This document shows positions 9,147-17,462 of a stretch of DNA of 64,000 nucleotides, in pieces. The number at the start of each line of letters is the position of its first letter. Within the stretch, counting starts at the first letter, position 1. Origin of the DNA: Myxococcales bacterium (GTDB lineage Bacteria; Myxococcota_A; Polyangia; Palsa-1104). The stretch is from assembly GCA_003170275.1 (NCBI GenBank), contig PNAM01000089.1, forward strand, positions 76,006-140,005, read 5' to 3'. Under the pieces are notes generated by a model, which was not told the DNA's origin, did not search any database, and saw nothing but the letters and a program-made list of their open reading frames with translations. A program made the translations under genes and the position numbers.

Positions 9147-10055
9147 TTACTTCGCCGCGGCCGCCAGCTGCTTGACCACCTGATCGACCAGCGCGAAGTA
9201 ATCTTTCGTCTGATCGCTCGCGCCCACATCGCTCGGCAGCACCACCGTCTTGGCGCTCGACTTGTCCGCGACCAGATCCACCGTCGAGCGCGGGTAGAAC
9301 GACTCCATCATGACGATCTTCACGTGGTCGCGGCGCATCTCGCCGATCAGCTGCGCGATGTGCGACGGCGACGGTGGAATGCCGGGCTTGTTCTCGACGT
9401 AGCCCATCTCTTCGAGCCCCAGCCACTTCGACACGTACGACCAGCTCTTGTGGTAGGTGACCACCTTGATGCCGCGCAGACCGGCGATCTCCTGGTCCCA
9501 ACCCAGCTTGCGCTTTTGCAGCTCGGCGAGGAACGCCGCCAGGTTCGCGTCGTAGGTGACCTTGCCGCCGGAGTCGATCTGCGAGAGGCGCTCGGCGATC
9601 TCGCGCGCCGCGATCGCCGCGTTGTCGGGCGCGACCCAGTAGTGCGGATTGCCCTGCGGATGGATGTCGCCGAGCGAGCGGTCGACGCGCTGGGCGGGCA
9701 CGTCGAGCACCGGGATGCCCACCGAGATGTCGAGGTTGCCGGGCCCGCCGGGCTGGATCTTTTCGTTGCGCGCGCCGAGCACCAGCGGCGGCAGCCAACC
9801 GATCTCGAGCTCGAGCCCGACGTGCACCAGCAGATCGGCGCGGTTGAGCGCGATCACCAGGCTCGGCTTGGCCTGCACGAAGTGCGGATCGGTGTAGCCG
9901 TGCGACAGCGGCTGCACGTCGACGCGATCGCCGCCTACCTTGCGCGCCAGATCGGCGAAGGTCTCGATCGAGGTCACGACCCGCACCTTGGCCTGCGCCG
10001 GACGCGCGGCAGCGACGGTGACGACAGCTACCAGCGCCAACAGGAGCTTACGCAT
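9147..10055 (-). CDS. znuA: Zinc ABC transporter periplasmic binding protein
   Basis: A 302-residue cluster A-I metal-binding lipoprotein-like or secreted protein. It starts with a signal peptide (MRKLLLALVAVVTVAAARPAQA). The N-domain has VVTSIETFADLARKVGG, and HGYTDPHFVQ supplies a histidine ligand. GNPHYWVAPDNA and VTYHKSWSYVSKWLG carry the later histidines. The central His/Asp-rich loop of many ZnuA proteins is missing. ATG 10055 was preferred because GAGG lies seven bases upstream; the ATG at 10061 sits only one base from that site. It is the fourth gene of the znuC-znuB-OMP-znuA-sirC order. Manganese rather than zinc as substrate cannot be excluded from sequence. Confidence 0.9.
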   Translation of the reverse strand: MRKLLLALVAVVTVAAARPAQAKVRVVTSIETFADLARKVGGDRVDVQPLSHGYTDPHFVQAKPSLVIALNRADLLVHVGLELEIGWLPPLVLGARNEKIQPGGPGNLDISVGIPVLDVPAQRVDRSLGDIHPQGNPHYWVAPDNAAIAAREIAERLSQIDSGGKVTYDANLAAFLAELQKRKLGWDQEIAGLRGIKVVTYHKSWSYVSKWLGLEEMGYVENKPGIPPSPSHIAQLIGEMRRDHVKIVMMESFYPRSTVDLVADKSSAKTVVLPSDVGASDQTKDYFALVDQVVKQLAAAAK

Positions 10056-10098
10056 GGACATACCTCGTAGACGCGCGCGTGCCGCGTTCATTCATCGA

Positions 10099-11436
10099 CT
10101 AAAATGGGTGCGCGCCGTGCGCGCCGATCGCCGCTTCGATCTGCAAGAACGCCGCGCCGTTGTTGCGCACGTTGGGCGTGAGGGGAAAACGCGCCTCGCC
10201 GTAAAGCCGCACGCGCGCGAACTCCGACAGCGCCCAGGTCAGGCTCGCCGCCGCCGCCAGCTCGCGCTTGACGTTGTCGGCCTGCGGCACGCCGAGCAGC
10301 TCGCCGCGCAGCCCGAGAAACCAGCGACGGTGCGCCTGGATCACCAGCTGCGAGTACAGCCCGCCCTCGGTCTGCCGGTGTGCCTTCAAGCCGAGCTTGA
10401 GGTCCGGAATGTCGCGGATGAAATACTCGGTTTGCCACGCCACCGAGGCCCAGGTCTTGGAAACGTTCGGCGGCTTCCATTTGAGATACAGGTCTACGCC
10501 GTACAGGTTCGAATACCAGTTGTCGTAAGGCGTCGGTCCGGGATGGCCGTCGACCACGTTGCCCGACGGCAGCGTCTCGTTGTGGCTCACCGATTGCGAG
10601 GTCTTGCCGTGCGCGTAGTTGAGCCCGAGGTACAGCGAGGTCGCCTCGCTCAGATCGAAGAAGGTCTTGGCGGTCGCCACGTAGGCGAAGTCCCAGCGCT
10701 CGCCCCCGCCGAAGGTCGCCAGCGGCGAGTCGGTGTCGGCGGCCCCGACGGAGAACGCCGACAGCGAGAGCAACAGATAGAACGGAATGCGCGGCACCAG
10801 CCAGTTCACCTCCAGGCCCGGCGCGCGCAGCCCGTCGACGCCGAGGAACTGCGCGTTGATCCCTGGACGGCGGGTGAAGTCCTGCAGGTGCAGGTGCTGC
10901 GCGTTCTGCCGGCCGAGCGCGGCGCGGAAGATGCCCGCCTTGATCTGGAAGTTGCCCGGCAGGTTGGTGGTGGTGAGGAACGCCTCCTCGACCTCCAGCC
11001 CGTGCAGGTTGGGGATGGTGAGGAAGACGTCGGCGCGGAAGTACGGATCGACCACCGCCTGCAGGGCGACCTCGACCTCCTGCACGTTGAAGCCGGTATT
11101 GCCCGGATCGTCCCCGCTCTTGACCGTCCCGGTGTCGTTCGAATACCAGCCGGCGGCAAAATCGACGATCGCCGAGAGATCCGGATTGAGCGACTGCACG
11201 AAGCGCGAGATCGCGCCCCAGCCTCCACCGCCCGCCGGCTGCGCATTGGGCAGCGGGGCCGGCGCAGCGGCCGGGGGTTGCTCCTTCTTCTTGGCCGCTT
11301 CGTCGTTGCGCAGCGCCTGCTCGATCTCGGCCGCCGACGGCTCGGGCGGTGTGGGCGGCGTGGTGCCCGCGTCCTGATCCTGGGCGCGCGCGACGGCGGC
11401 GCACGACACGAGCGCGACGATCAACAGGTTTCGCAT
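10099..11436 (-). CDS. Outer-membrane beta-barrel protein of the zinc locus
   Basis: A 445-residue exported protein with signal peptide MRNLLIVALVSCAAVARAQ. A charged Pro-rich linker (about residues 20-70) follows, then alternating beta strands ending in an aromatic residue (GAHGAHPF), typical of outer-membrane barrels. It resembles porin-like barrels found beside zinc transporters in other proteobacteria, but there is no TonB plug domain. Its ATG overlaps the znuB stop by one base and znuA follows after 43 bases. It therefore sits inside the transporter operon and is likely the outer-membrane entry route for the same metal. That role is inferred from context. Confidence 0.75.
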   Translation of the reverse strand: MRNLLIVALVSCAAVARAQDQDAGTTPPTPPEPSAAEIEQALRNDEAAKKKEQPPAAAPAPLPNAQPAGGGGWGAISRFVQSLNPDLSAIVDFAAGWYSNDTGTVKSGDDPGNTGFNVQEVEVALQAVVDPYFRADVFLTIPNLHGLEVEEAFLTTTNLPGNFQIKAGIFRAALGRQNAQHLHLQDFTRRPGINAQFLGVDGLRAPGLEVNWLVPRIPFYLLLSLSAFSVGAADTDSPLATFGGGERWDFAYVATAKTFFDLSEATSLYLGLNYAHGKTSQSVSHNETLPSGNVVDGHPGPTPYDNWYSNLYGVDLYLKWKPPNVSKTWASVAWQTEYFIRDIPDLKLGLKAHRQTEGGLYSQLVIQAHRRWFLGLRGELLGVPQADNVKRELAAAASLTWALSEFARVRLYGEARFPLTPNVRNNGAAFLQIEAAIGAHGAHPF

Positions 11437-12299
11437 CACGTGAGTCCTTTCACGCGCAGGCGGATCAGGCTCGGCACCAGGAAGATCCCGGTGGTCACCA
11501 CCATCGACGCCCCCGTCGGCAACGACCATCTGAACGAGGCGTAGTAGCCCAGCGCCGCCGACAGCACGGCGACCACCACCGAGATCGCGAACACCGCCCA
11601 CAGCCGGCCGCCGAGCAACAGGCCCACCGCCGGCGGCACCACCATGAACGCGAACACCGGCAGCGCGCCGATCGCGCGCGTCGAGACCGAGATCGCCACC
11701 GCGATGGTGAGGAATAGGAGCAGGTTCCAGCGCCGCGTCGGCAGCCCGAGCGTGCGCGCCATCTCCGGATCGAAGGTGGTGAACACGAACTCCTTGCCGA
11801 ACACCCCGTGCGTGACGAGCAGCAGGATCGACGTGATCAACATGATCCACAGCTGCGCGGGCGGCACCGCGACCGCGTTGCCGTACAACAGCACGTCGAC
11901 CTCGTGCGCCTCTTGCGAGACGCGCGGGCTGTTGAGGATCAAGATCACGCACGCCGCCGCGAGCAGGTAGCCGAGCCCGATCACCGTCTCGCCGGCGACG
12001 CGCCGGTGCGCCAGGTTGAGCGAGAACAGCGCCGCGCCGATCGCCGCGAAGCCGAGCGAGTACCACAGCGGGTGCAACCAGATCGGCGCCATGTGCGGAT
12101 CGACGTTCATCACCGACGCCAGCCAGAACGCCAGCGCCACGCCCACGCCCGACATCTGCGAGAGCGCGGCCGAGACGAACACCACGCGCTTGAGCACGAT
12201 GTACACGCCGACGAACGCGCACAGCGCCGCGGCCATGATCGCCACCGCCATCGGATCGCGCCACAGGAACCAGCTCTCCCAGAAACCGACGGTCTCCAT
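11436..12299 (-). CDS. znuB: Zinc ABC transporter permease
   Basis: A 287-residue integral membrane protein with about eight helices of the ABC-3 permease family. Recognisable stretches are AALCAFVGVYIVLKRVVFVSA near the N-terminus, ETVIGLGYLLAAACVILI, and GALPVFAFMVVPPAVGLLL. ATG 12299 overlaps the znuC stop (ATGA), a sign of translational coupling; an upstream in-frame start would lie inside znuC. It forms the inner-membrane channel used with ZnuC and ZnuA. Confidence 0.92.
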   Translation of the reverse strand: METVGFWESWFLWRDPMAVAIMAAALCAFVGVYIVLKRVVFVSAALSQMSGVGVALAFWLASVMNVDPHMAPIWLHPLWYSLGFAAIGAALFSLNLAHRRVAGETVIGLGYLLAAACVILILNSPRVSQEAHEVDVLLYGNAVAVPPAQLWIMLITSILLLVTHGVFGKEFVFTTFDPEMARTLGLPTRRWNLLLFLTIAVAISVSTRAIGALPVFAFMVVPPAVGLLLGGRLWAVFAISVVVAVLSAALGYYASFRWSLPTGASMVVTTGIFLVPSLIRLRVKGLT

Positions 12300-13123
12300 C
12301 AGGTCGTCTTCGGCTCGGCGAGCGTGGCCGGATCGAGCTTCTCGAAGTCGCCGGTGTGGCACTCGTGCTCGACGAAGATCACCGCGTGCCCGTCGACGGC
12401 GCGCACCACGATCGGCCGGCCGTAGACCTTGGTGAGCCGCGCCGAGGTGAGGATCTCCTCGCGCGGCCCGATCTCGACCGGCTCGCCGGCGCCGCCGAGG
12501 AGCGCCAGATCTTTTGCGTAGTCGCTGACCGCCGCCAATTGGTGGCTGACCATCACCACCGCGAGCTTGCGCGCGGTGAACGACGCCACCAGATCGAGCA
12601 TCGATCGCTCGGCGGGCAGGTCGAGCCCGGTGGTCGGCTCGTCGAGCACCAGGATCTCCGGCTCCGACGCGAGCGCGCGCGCCACCAGCACGCGCTGCCG
12701 CTGACCGCCCGAGAGCGCGTGGAACGGCCGCTCGGCGAGCTCGGGGATGCCCACGTCGGCGAGCGCCGCGAGGGTCCGTTTGGTGTCCTCCGCCTTGGGC
12801 CGCCGTCCCATGCCGATCAGGCCGTAGCGTCCCATCAAGGTCACCTCGAACGCGGTGAGCGGGAACGACAGATCGACCGACGCGCGCTGCGGCACGTAGC
12901 CGAACTTCGGCTTCTGCCGTGCGGGGAAGGTGATCGTGCCGGCGATCGGCTTGAGGAGGCCGAGGATGGTGCGCACCAGCGTTGTCTTGCCGGAGCCGTT
13001 GGGACCGACCACGCCGAGGAACGACCCCGGCGCGATGGTCAGGTCGATGGGCGGCAGGATCGGTTGGTGCTGGTACCCCACGAGCACCTGGCGGAGCTCG
13101 ATCAGGTTTCCGGGCTGGTTCAC
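12299..13123 (-). CDS. znuC: Zinc ABC transporter ATP-binding protein
   Basis: A 274-residue ABC ATPase. Walker A is GPNGSGKTTLV, the Q-loop is YVPQRASVDLSFP, the signature is LSGGQRQRV, Walker B is ILVLDEPTTGLD, and the switch is MVSHQL. The tail FVEHECHTGDFEKL is rich in potential metal ligands. GGAAGGAACC precedes GTG 13123. The gene follows the small HxH/CxxC protein gene by 47 bases. I looked in that gap for a Zur-type palindrome and saw none. Confidence 0.93.
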   Translation of the reverse strand: MNQPGNLIELRQVLVGYQHQPILPPIDLTIAPGSFLGVVGPNGSGKTTLVRTILGLLKPIAGTITFPARQKPKFGYVPQRASVDLSFPLTAFEVTLMGRYGLIGMGRRPKAEDTKRTLAALADVGIPELAERPFHALSGGQRQRVLVARALASEPEILVLDEPTTGLDLPAERSMLDLVASFTARKLAVVMVSHQLAAVSDYAKDLALLGGAGEPVEIGPREEILTSARLTKVYGRPIVVRAVDGHAVIFVEHECHTGDFEKLDPATLAEPKTT

Positions 13124-13170
13124 GCTGTGGTTCCTTCCGAAATGGCGTAACGGCTAGAACGAGAGAAAAT

Positions 13171-13455
13171 TCACGCCTGAACGGAGGACGCGGGCGGGCC
13201 GTGCTTGGGTGCGGCCTCGAGCGGGGAACGGCCGTGGGCGACGTGGGTGCGACAGATTGGCGCTGCGACCAACAGCGTGGCCAGCGGTGCGGGCAAGAGC
13301 GGGATCGGTTGCGCGCGCAGCGAGCGCGCCTCGGCCGCGGTGCAGGCGGAGCACGACTGCTCGTGGTTGCGGTCGCCGAGGTGCCCGTGCGACGAAGACA
13401 GCGCGCCGGCGCGCAGCAGCAGCAGCGCCAGCAGCCCGATGAGCGCGCGCGGCAT
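13171..13455 (-). CDS. Small secreted HxH/CxxC protein upstream of znuC
   Basis: A 94-residue protein with an N-terminal hydrophobic signal (PRALIGLLALLLLRAGA). This is followed by SSSHGHLGDRNHEQSCSAC, a compact cluster of three His and one CxxC that could bind a metal ion, then a Pro/Ala-rich tail with C..H..HG. It starts two bases after the SRPBCC gene stop and ends 47 bases before znuC on the same strand. It resembles the short His-rich proteins that accompany zinc transporters, so a periplasmic metal-chaperone role is plausible but unproven. It is too short and variable for a family call. Confidence 0.7.
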   Translation of the reverse strand: MPRALIGLLALLLLRAGALSSSHGHLGDRNHEQSCSACTAAEARSLRAQPIPLLPAPLATLLVAAPICRTHVAHGRSPLEAAPKHGPPASSVQA

Positions 13456-13457
13456 TG

Positions 13458-13910
13458 CTATCTTCCCTCGACCACGGTCTTGAAGCGCGCCATCGAGCGG
13501 TGCACTTCCGAGTCCAGCTTGTCGAGCACCGCGCGGGTCATCAGCTTGGAGCCGAGGCCGGAGAACTCTTCCGACGAGGTGACCCGCGTGACGCCCGGCG
13601 TGTGCGTCTCGAGCGTGTAGGCGTGGTTGCCGGTGATGCCCCAGCCCTTGCCGACCCAGCGCACCTTGTACCAGGGCCGCGCGCGCTCGACCTCTTCGAC
13701 TACCGGCTTCACCGACACGCTCACGCCAAAATCGAACACGATCTCGAAGCGCCCGCCGACGCGCCACGGATCGGAGTCGGCGCCCAGCGCGGCCGCATAC
13801 TTGAGGCGCGGGAACCAACGCGGCCAGGTGGTCAGATCGGTCAGCACCTTCCAGCACGCCTCGGGAGAGGCCGTGACGTCGATGGCGTGCCGTACCACAG
13901 GCGGGGACAC
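13458..13910 (-). CDS. SRPBCC (polyketide cyclase/dehydrase-like) family protein
   Basis: A 150-residue START-like lipid-pocket domain. The N-terminal HAIDVTASPEACWKVLTD and WPRWFPRLK, then GGRFEIVFDFG and a C-terminal amphipathic helix, match the SRPBCC/COG3832 pattern. It has full domain length with no extra regions. The start is GTG, six bases after a TAGAGT box and without a Shine-Dalgarno, so translation is probably leaderless. The stop is two bases before the next ATG, placing it at the head of the zinc locus. Ligand unknown. Confidence 0.82.
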   Translation of the reverse strand: MSPPVVRHAIDVTASPEACWKVLTDLTTWPRWFPRLKYAAALGADSDPWRVGGRFEIVFDFGVSVSVKPVVEEVERARPWYKVRWVGKGWGITGNHAYTLETHTPGVTRVTSSEEFSGLGSKLMTRAVLDKLDSEVHRSMARFKTVVEGR

Positions 13911-13916
13911 GGCGGC

Positions 13917-13922
13917 ACTCTA
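13917..13922 (-). promoter_or_regulatory. -10 box giving a leaderless start for the SRPBCC gene and zinc locus
   Basis: TAGAGT on the minus strand lies exactly six bases before GTG 13910. On the other strand the rpoH-like gene begins 50 bases away, so this is a short divergent promoter region. Confidence 0.4.
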
Positions 13923-13943
13923 CCGCATCCCCCCCGCCATGAC

Positions 13944-13949
13944 TATACT
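13944..13949 (+). promoter_or_regulatory. -10 box of the sigma-32-like gene
   Basis: TATACT ends ten bases before ATG 13960. It overlaps the alternative upstream ATG at 13939, arguing that 13960 is the real start. No clear -35 is visible in the C-run upstream. Confidence 0.4.
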
Positions 13950-13959
13950 GGGCGATTCC

Positions 13960-15049
<1,090 letters not shown>

Positions 15050-15054
<5 letters not shown>

Positions 15055-15886
15055 CGTCGGGATCCTCTACGTCGTCGCCACGCCGATCGGCAACCTCGAG
15101 GACATCACGCTGCGCGCGTTGCGCGTGCTCGCCGAGGCGCCGGTGATCGCGGCGGAGGACACGCGCTCGGCCCGTCACCTGCTCGATCGGCACGAGATCG
15201 CGGGCAAGAAGCTGGTCAGCTACTTCGACGGCAACGAGGCCGAGCGCTCGGTGCAGCTCCTCGAGCGGCTGCGCGGCGGCGAGGACGTGGCGCTGATCTC
15301 GGAGGCCGGCACGCCGGGCGTCTCCGATCCCGGGCACCGGCTGATCACGCGCGCGATCGAGGCGGGCGTGACGGTGACGGTGATCCCGGGGCCGAGCGCG
15401 GCGGTGACTGCGTTGGTGGGCTCGGGGCTGCCCACCGACGAGTTCTACTTCGTCGGCTTTCTGCCGCGCGAGTCGGGCCGGCGGCGCGAGCGGCTCGGCG
15501 CGTTGCGCACGCTGCCCGCGACGTTGTTGTTCTACGAGGCACCGGGCCGCACCGGCGCAACGCTCGCGGACCTGGCCGAGGTGCTCGGCGCCACCCGGCG
15601 CGGCTGCGTTGCGCGCGAGCTGACCAAGCTGTACGAGGAGCTGCGCCGCGGCACGCTCGCCGAGCTCGCCGCGCTGTACGCCGAGACCGCCCCGCGCGGC
15701 GAGGTGACGCTGGTGATCGAAGGTGCGCCGGCCGGCGCCGAGACCGTGGTCGACGTCGAGGCCGAAGTCCGCCGCCGCGTCGACGCAGGCGAGTCACCCA
15801 AAGAGATCGCCGCCGCCGTCGCGCTGCTCACCGGCAAACCCCGCCGCATGATCTACCAGCTCGCGTTGTCGTTGCGCCCCAGGTGA
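15050..15886 (+). CDS. rsmI: 16S rRNA (cytidine1402-2'-O)-methyltransferase, probable ATT start
   Basis: A 278-residue SAM-dependent enzyme that methylates C1402 of 16S rRNA. The conserved N-terminus ILYVVATPIGNLEDITLRAL is in frame, followed by AAEDTRSARHLL, EAGTPGVSDPG and VIPGPSAAVTALVGSGLP. C-terminal SPKEIAAAVA and ARELTKLYEE also fit. The frame has a stop at 14978-14980 and contains no ATG, GTG or TTG before 15119, which is already beyond the catalytic N-terminus. The ATT at 15050 overlaps the sigma-factor stop (GATTAG) and gives a protein of normal length, so it is my chosen start. Translation would be coupled to the sigma factor. Confidence 0.88.
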
Positions 15887-15906
15887 CGCAACCTTGCAAC
15901 GCCTCG

Positions 15907-17283
15907 TTAGAACATCACCTGGGCCCACAGGTAGAAGTCGTACAGGTTCACGTTGTCGACCAGATAGCGGCGGCCGACCTGATCGATGATCGGCCGATAG
16001 GCTGGGTTGAACTCGCTCGCCTGCGTGACGCGGCCGGTGCCGTTCATCGGCGAGCCGATGTCATCGCCGGTGATCAAGTGCGATTGATCGTGTGAGTAGA
16101 TGAAGCCGGTGCGAAAGCGGATGAACGGGCCGAGCTGCGCCTGCAGCCCGAGGTCCACGCCGAGCGTGGCGTAGTTCTCGATGGTGGTCACGCCGGTGAA
16201 CGCCGGCTTCATGTTGTAGGGATTGGCCGGGGCGCTCGAGCCGCACGCCGGGTTGTATTGCGCCTGCGCATCGTTGCACGCCAGCACCGGCGCGCCGGCC
16301 AGGAGCTCCCACGCCTCGGAATAGCCGCGCCCGCCGAAGTGCCCCTCGATCCGTCCGCGCACGTCGATGGCCAGCTTGTACTGCCGCTCGGCGCGGTCGA
16401 GCGGCACGATCTCGGTGCCGAACGACGTGCCGCCGCGCTGCATCGGATTCTTTTGCTTCTGCGCGCGCCCATAGTCGACGTACAGCGAGTCGCCGCGCGC
16501 GATCGGCAAGAGGTACCAGGCGCTCCAGTAAGGCTCGAACCAACGAAAGCGCTTGGACAGCGCGGTCTGGATGAACAGGTTGTGCGTGCCCTCGGAGACG
16601 CCGTGGTTGCGGTCGGGCGACGCGCGGTCGAAGGCCTTGATGTTGCCGATCGAGAACTGCCCTTCGACGAGGATGGTCCAGGTCGGCTTGGTGTCGTCGC
16701 GCGCCTGGCTGAGCGGCCCCCAGGTCAACCCGAGGTTGAGCGTGTCGAAGGCGTCGCCTCCGGAACCGCCGCGCGCGCCGCGGGTCACGCTGCGAAACAC
16801 CTGACTGCCGCTCAGCCCGACGCCGCGGTTGGCCGCGTCGTAGCCGCCCGTCGGTACGATCATGTCGTGGAGGGTGGTCGAGTTCTTGTCGTTCACGCAG
16901 TTGGGGGTGCCCGGTCCGTCGAAGACGCAACCCGAGCCGGCTGATTGGTCGAGCGAGTAGCTCGAAGCCTCCTCCAGAATGATCGGCAACTCGGCGTGCA
17001 GCATGAGGTCGTGGTACAGGCCGAACTCGGCGCGCAGCGCGAGCTGATCGCGATGCGATTCATAGGTCAGGTCCTTGAAGATCGCGATCGTGTCCTGCCC
17101 GGGGCCTTCGGACTCGCGCTTGATCTGCGCGCGCTTCTCCAAGTGGTCGTACCGCACGCGAAAGCGAAAATCGAAGCGATTGCCTTCGTCGAACGAGCTG
17201 GCCACGTCGGTCAGGTCGGCGGCCCGCGCGGCTCCTTGCGTCGCTGCCAACAATCCGGCGGCGAGCAGGCAGGCGCGGAGCAT
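15907..17283 (-). CDS. Outer-membrane beta-barrel protein, uncharacterised
   Basis: A 458-residue exported protein. Signal peptide MLRACLLAAGLLAATQGAARA precedes DLTDVASSFDEGNRFDFRFR. Amphipathic strands follow and the C-terminal residue is Phe (LYDFYLWAQVMF), the usual outer-membrane barrel signature. Two Cys pairs (CVFDGPGTPNC; CNDAQAQYNPAC) may form extracellular disulfides. I chose ATG 17283 because it begins the signal peptide and lies six bases after the -10 box of a strong TTGACA promoter; the frame is open further upstream. No family recognised. Confidence 0.78.
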   Translation of the reverse strand: MLRACLLAAGLLAATQGAARAADLTDVASSFDEGNRFDFRFRVRYDHLEKRAQIKRESEGPGQDTIAIFKDLTYESHRDQLALRAEFGLYHDLMLHAELPIILEEASSYSLDQSAGSGCVFDGPGTPNCVNDKNSTTLHDMIVPTGGYDAANRGVGLSGSQVFRSVTRGARGGSGGDAFDTLNLGLTWGPLSQARDDTKPTWTILVEGQFSIGNIKAFDRASPDRNHGVSEGTHNLFIQTALSKRFRWFEPYWSAWYLLPIARGDSLYVDYGRAQKQKNPMQRGGTSFGTEIVPLDRAERQYKLAIDVRGRIEGHFGGRGYSEAWELLAGAPVLACNDAQAQYNPACGSSAPANPYNMKPAFTGVTTIENYATLGVDLGLQAQLGPFIRFRTGFIYSHDQSHLITGDDIGSPMNGTGRVTQASEFNPAYRPIIDQVGRRYLVDNVNLYDFYLWAQVMF

Positions 17284-17289
17284 GGCGTC

Positions 17290-17319
17290 ACGGTAGATGG
17301 CGGCCTCTGCGGGTGTCAA
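17290..17319 (-). promoter_or_regulatory. Near-consensus promoter producing a leaderless mRNA for the outer-membrane protein
   Basis: On the minus strand TTGACA (17319-17314), an 18-base spacer and TACCGT (17295-17290), then six bases to ATG 17283. Transcription would begin at or next to the start codon. This is the best example of the leaderless pattern in the window. Confidence 0.6.
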
Positions 17320-17433
17320 GTTAACCGACATCGTCGGTGGGACGCTCACCGACGTGGACTGGGGGGGGCGGCCCCACCCCCGGACCACACTTACATGGGC
17401 TAACTCCAGTGACCATTGGCAGGGATGATTGGC

Positions 17434-17451
17434 CCGTAATTGGCATTACGG
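17434..17451 (+). promoter_or_regulatory. Perfect inverted repeat in the kinase leader
   Basis: CCGTAAT, a four-base loop TGGC, then ATTACGG. The repeat ends 11 bases before the chosen kinase ATG. It could be an operator or an RNA hairpin limiting translation. Confidence 0.35.
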
Positions 17452-17462
17452 CATGCGCACCG

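Noticed and set aside
15119..15886. rsmI starting at TTG 15119
   Set aside because: It removes the conserved TPIGNLEDIT segment that is in frame upstream.
17361..17368. Run of eight G between the outer-membrane protein and the kinase
   Set aside because: A short homopolymer in a GC-rich intergenic region; no supporting quadruplex pattern or phase-variation context.
17415..17450. Possible sigma54 promoter (GG...GC) before the kinase
   Set aside because: The GG-N10-GC spacing fails by one base in both candidate registers (TTGGCAGGG... and TTGGCATTA...).
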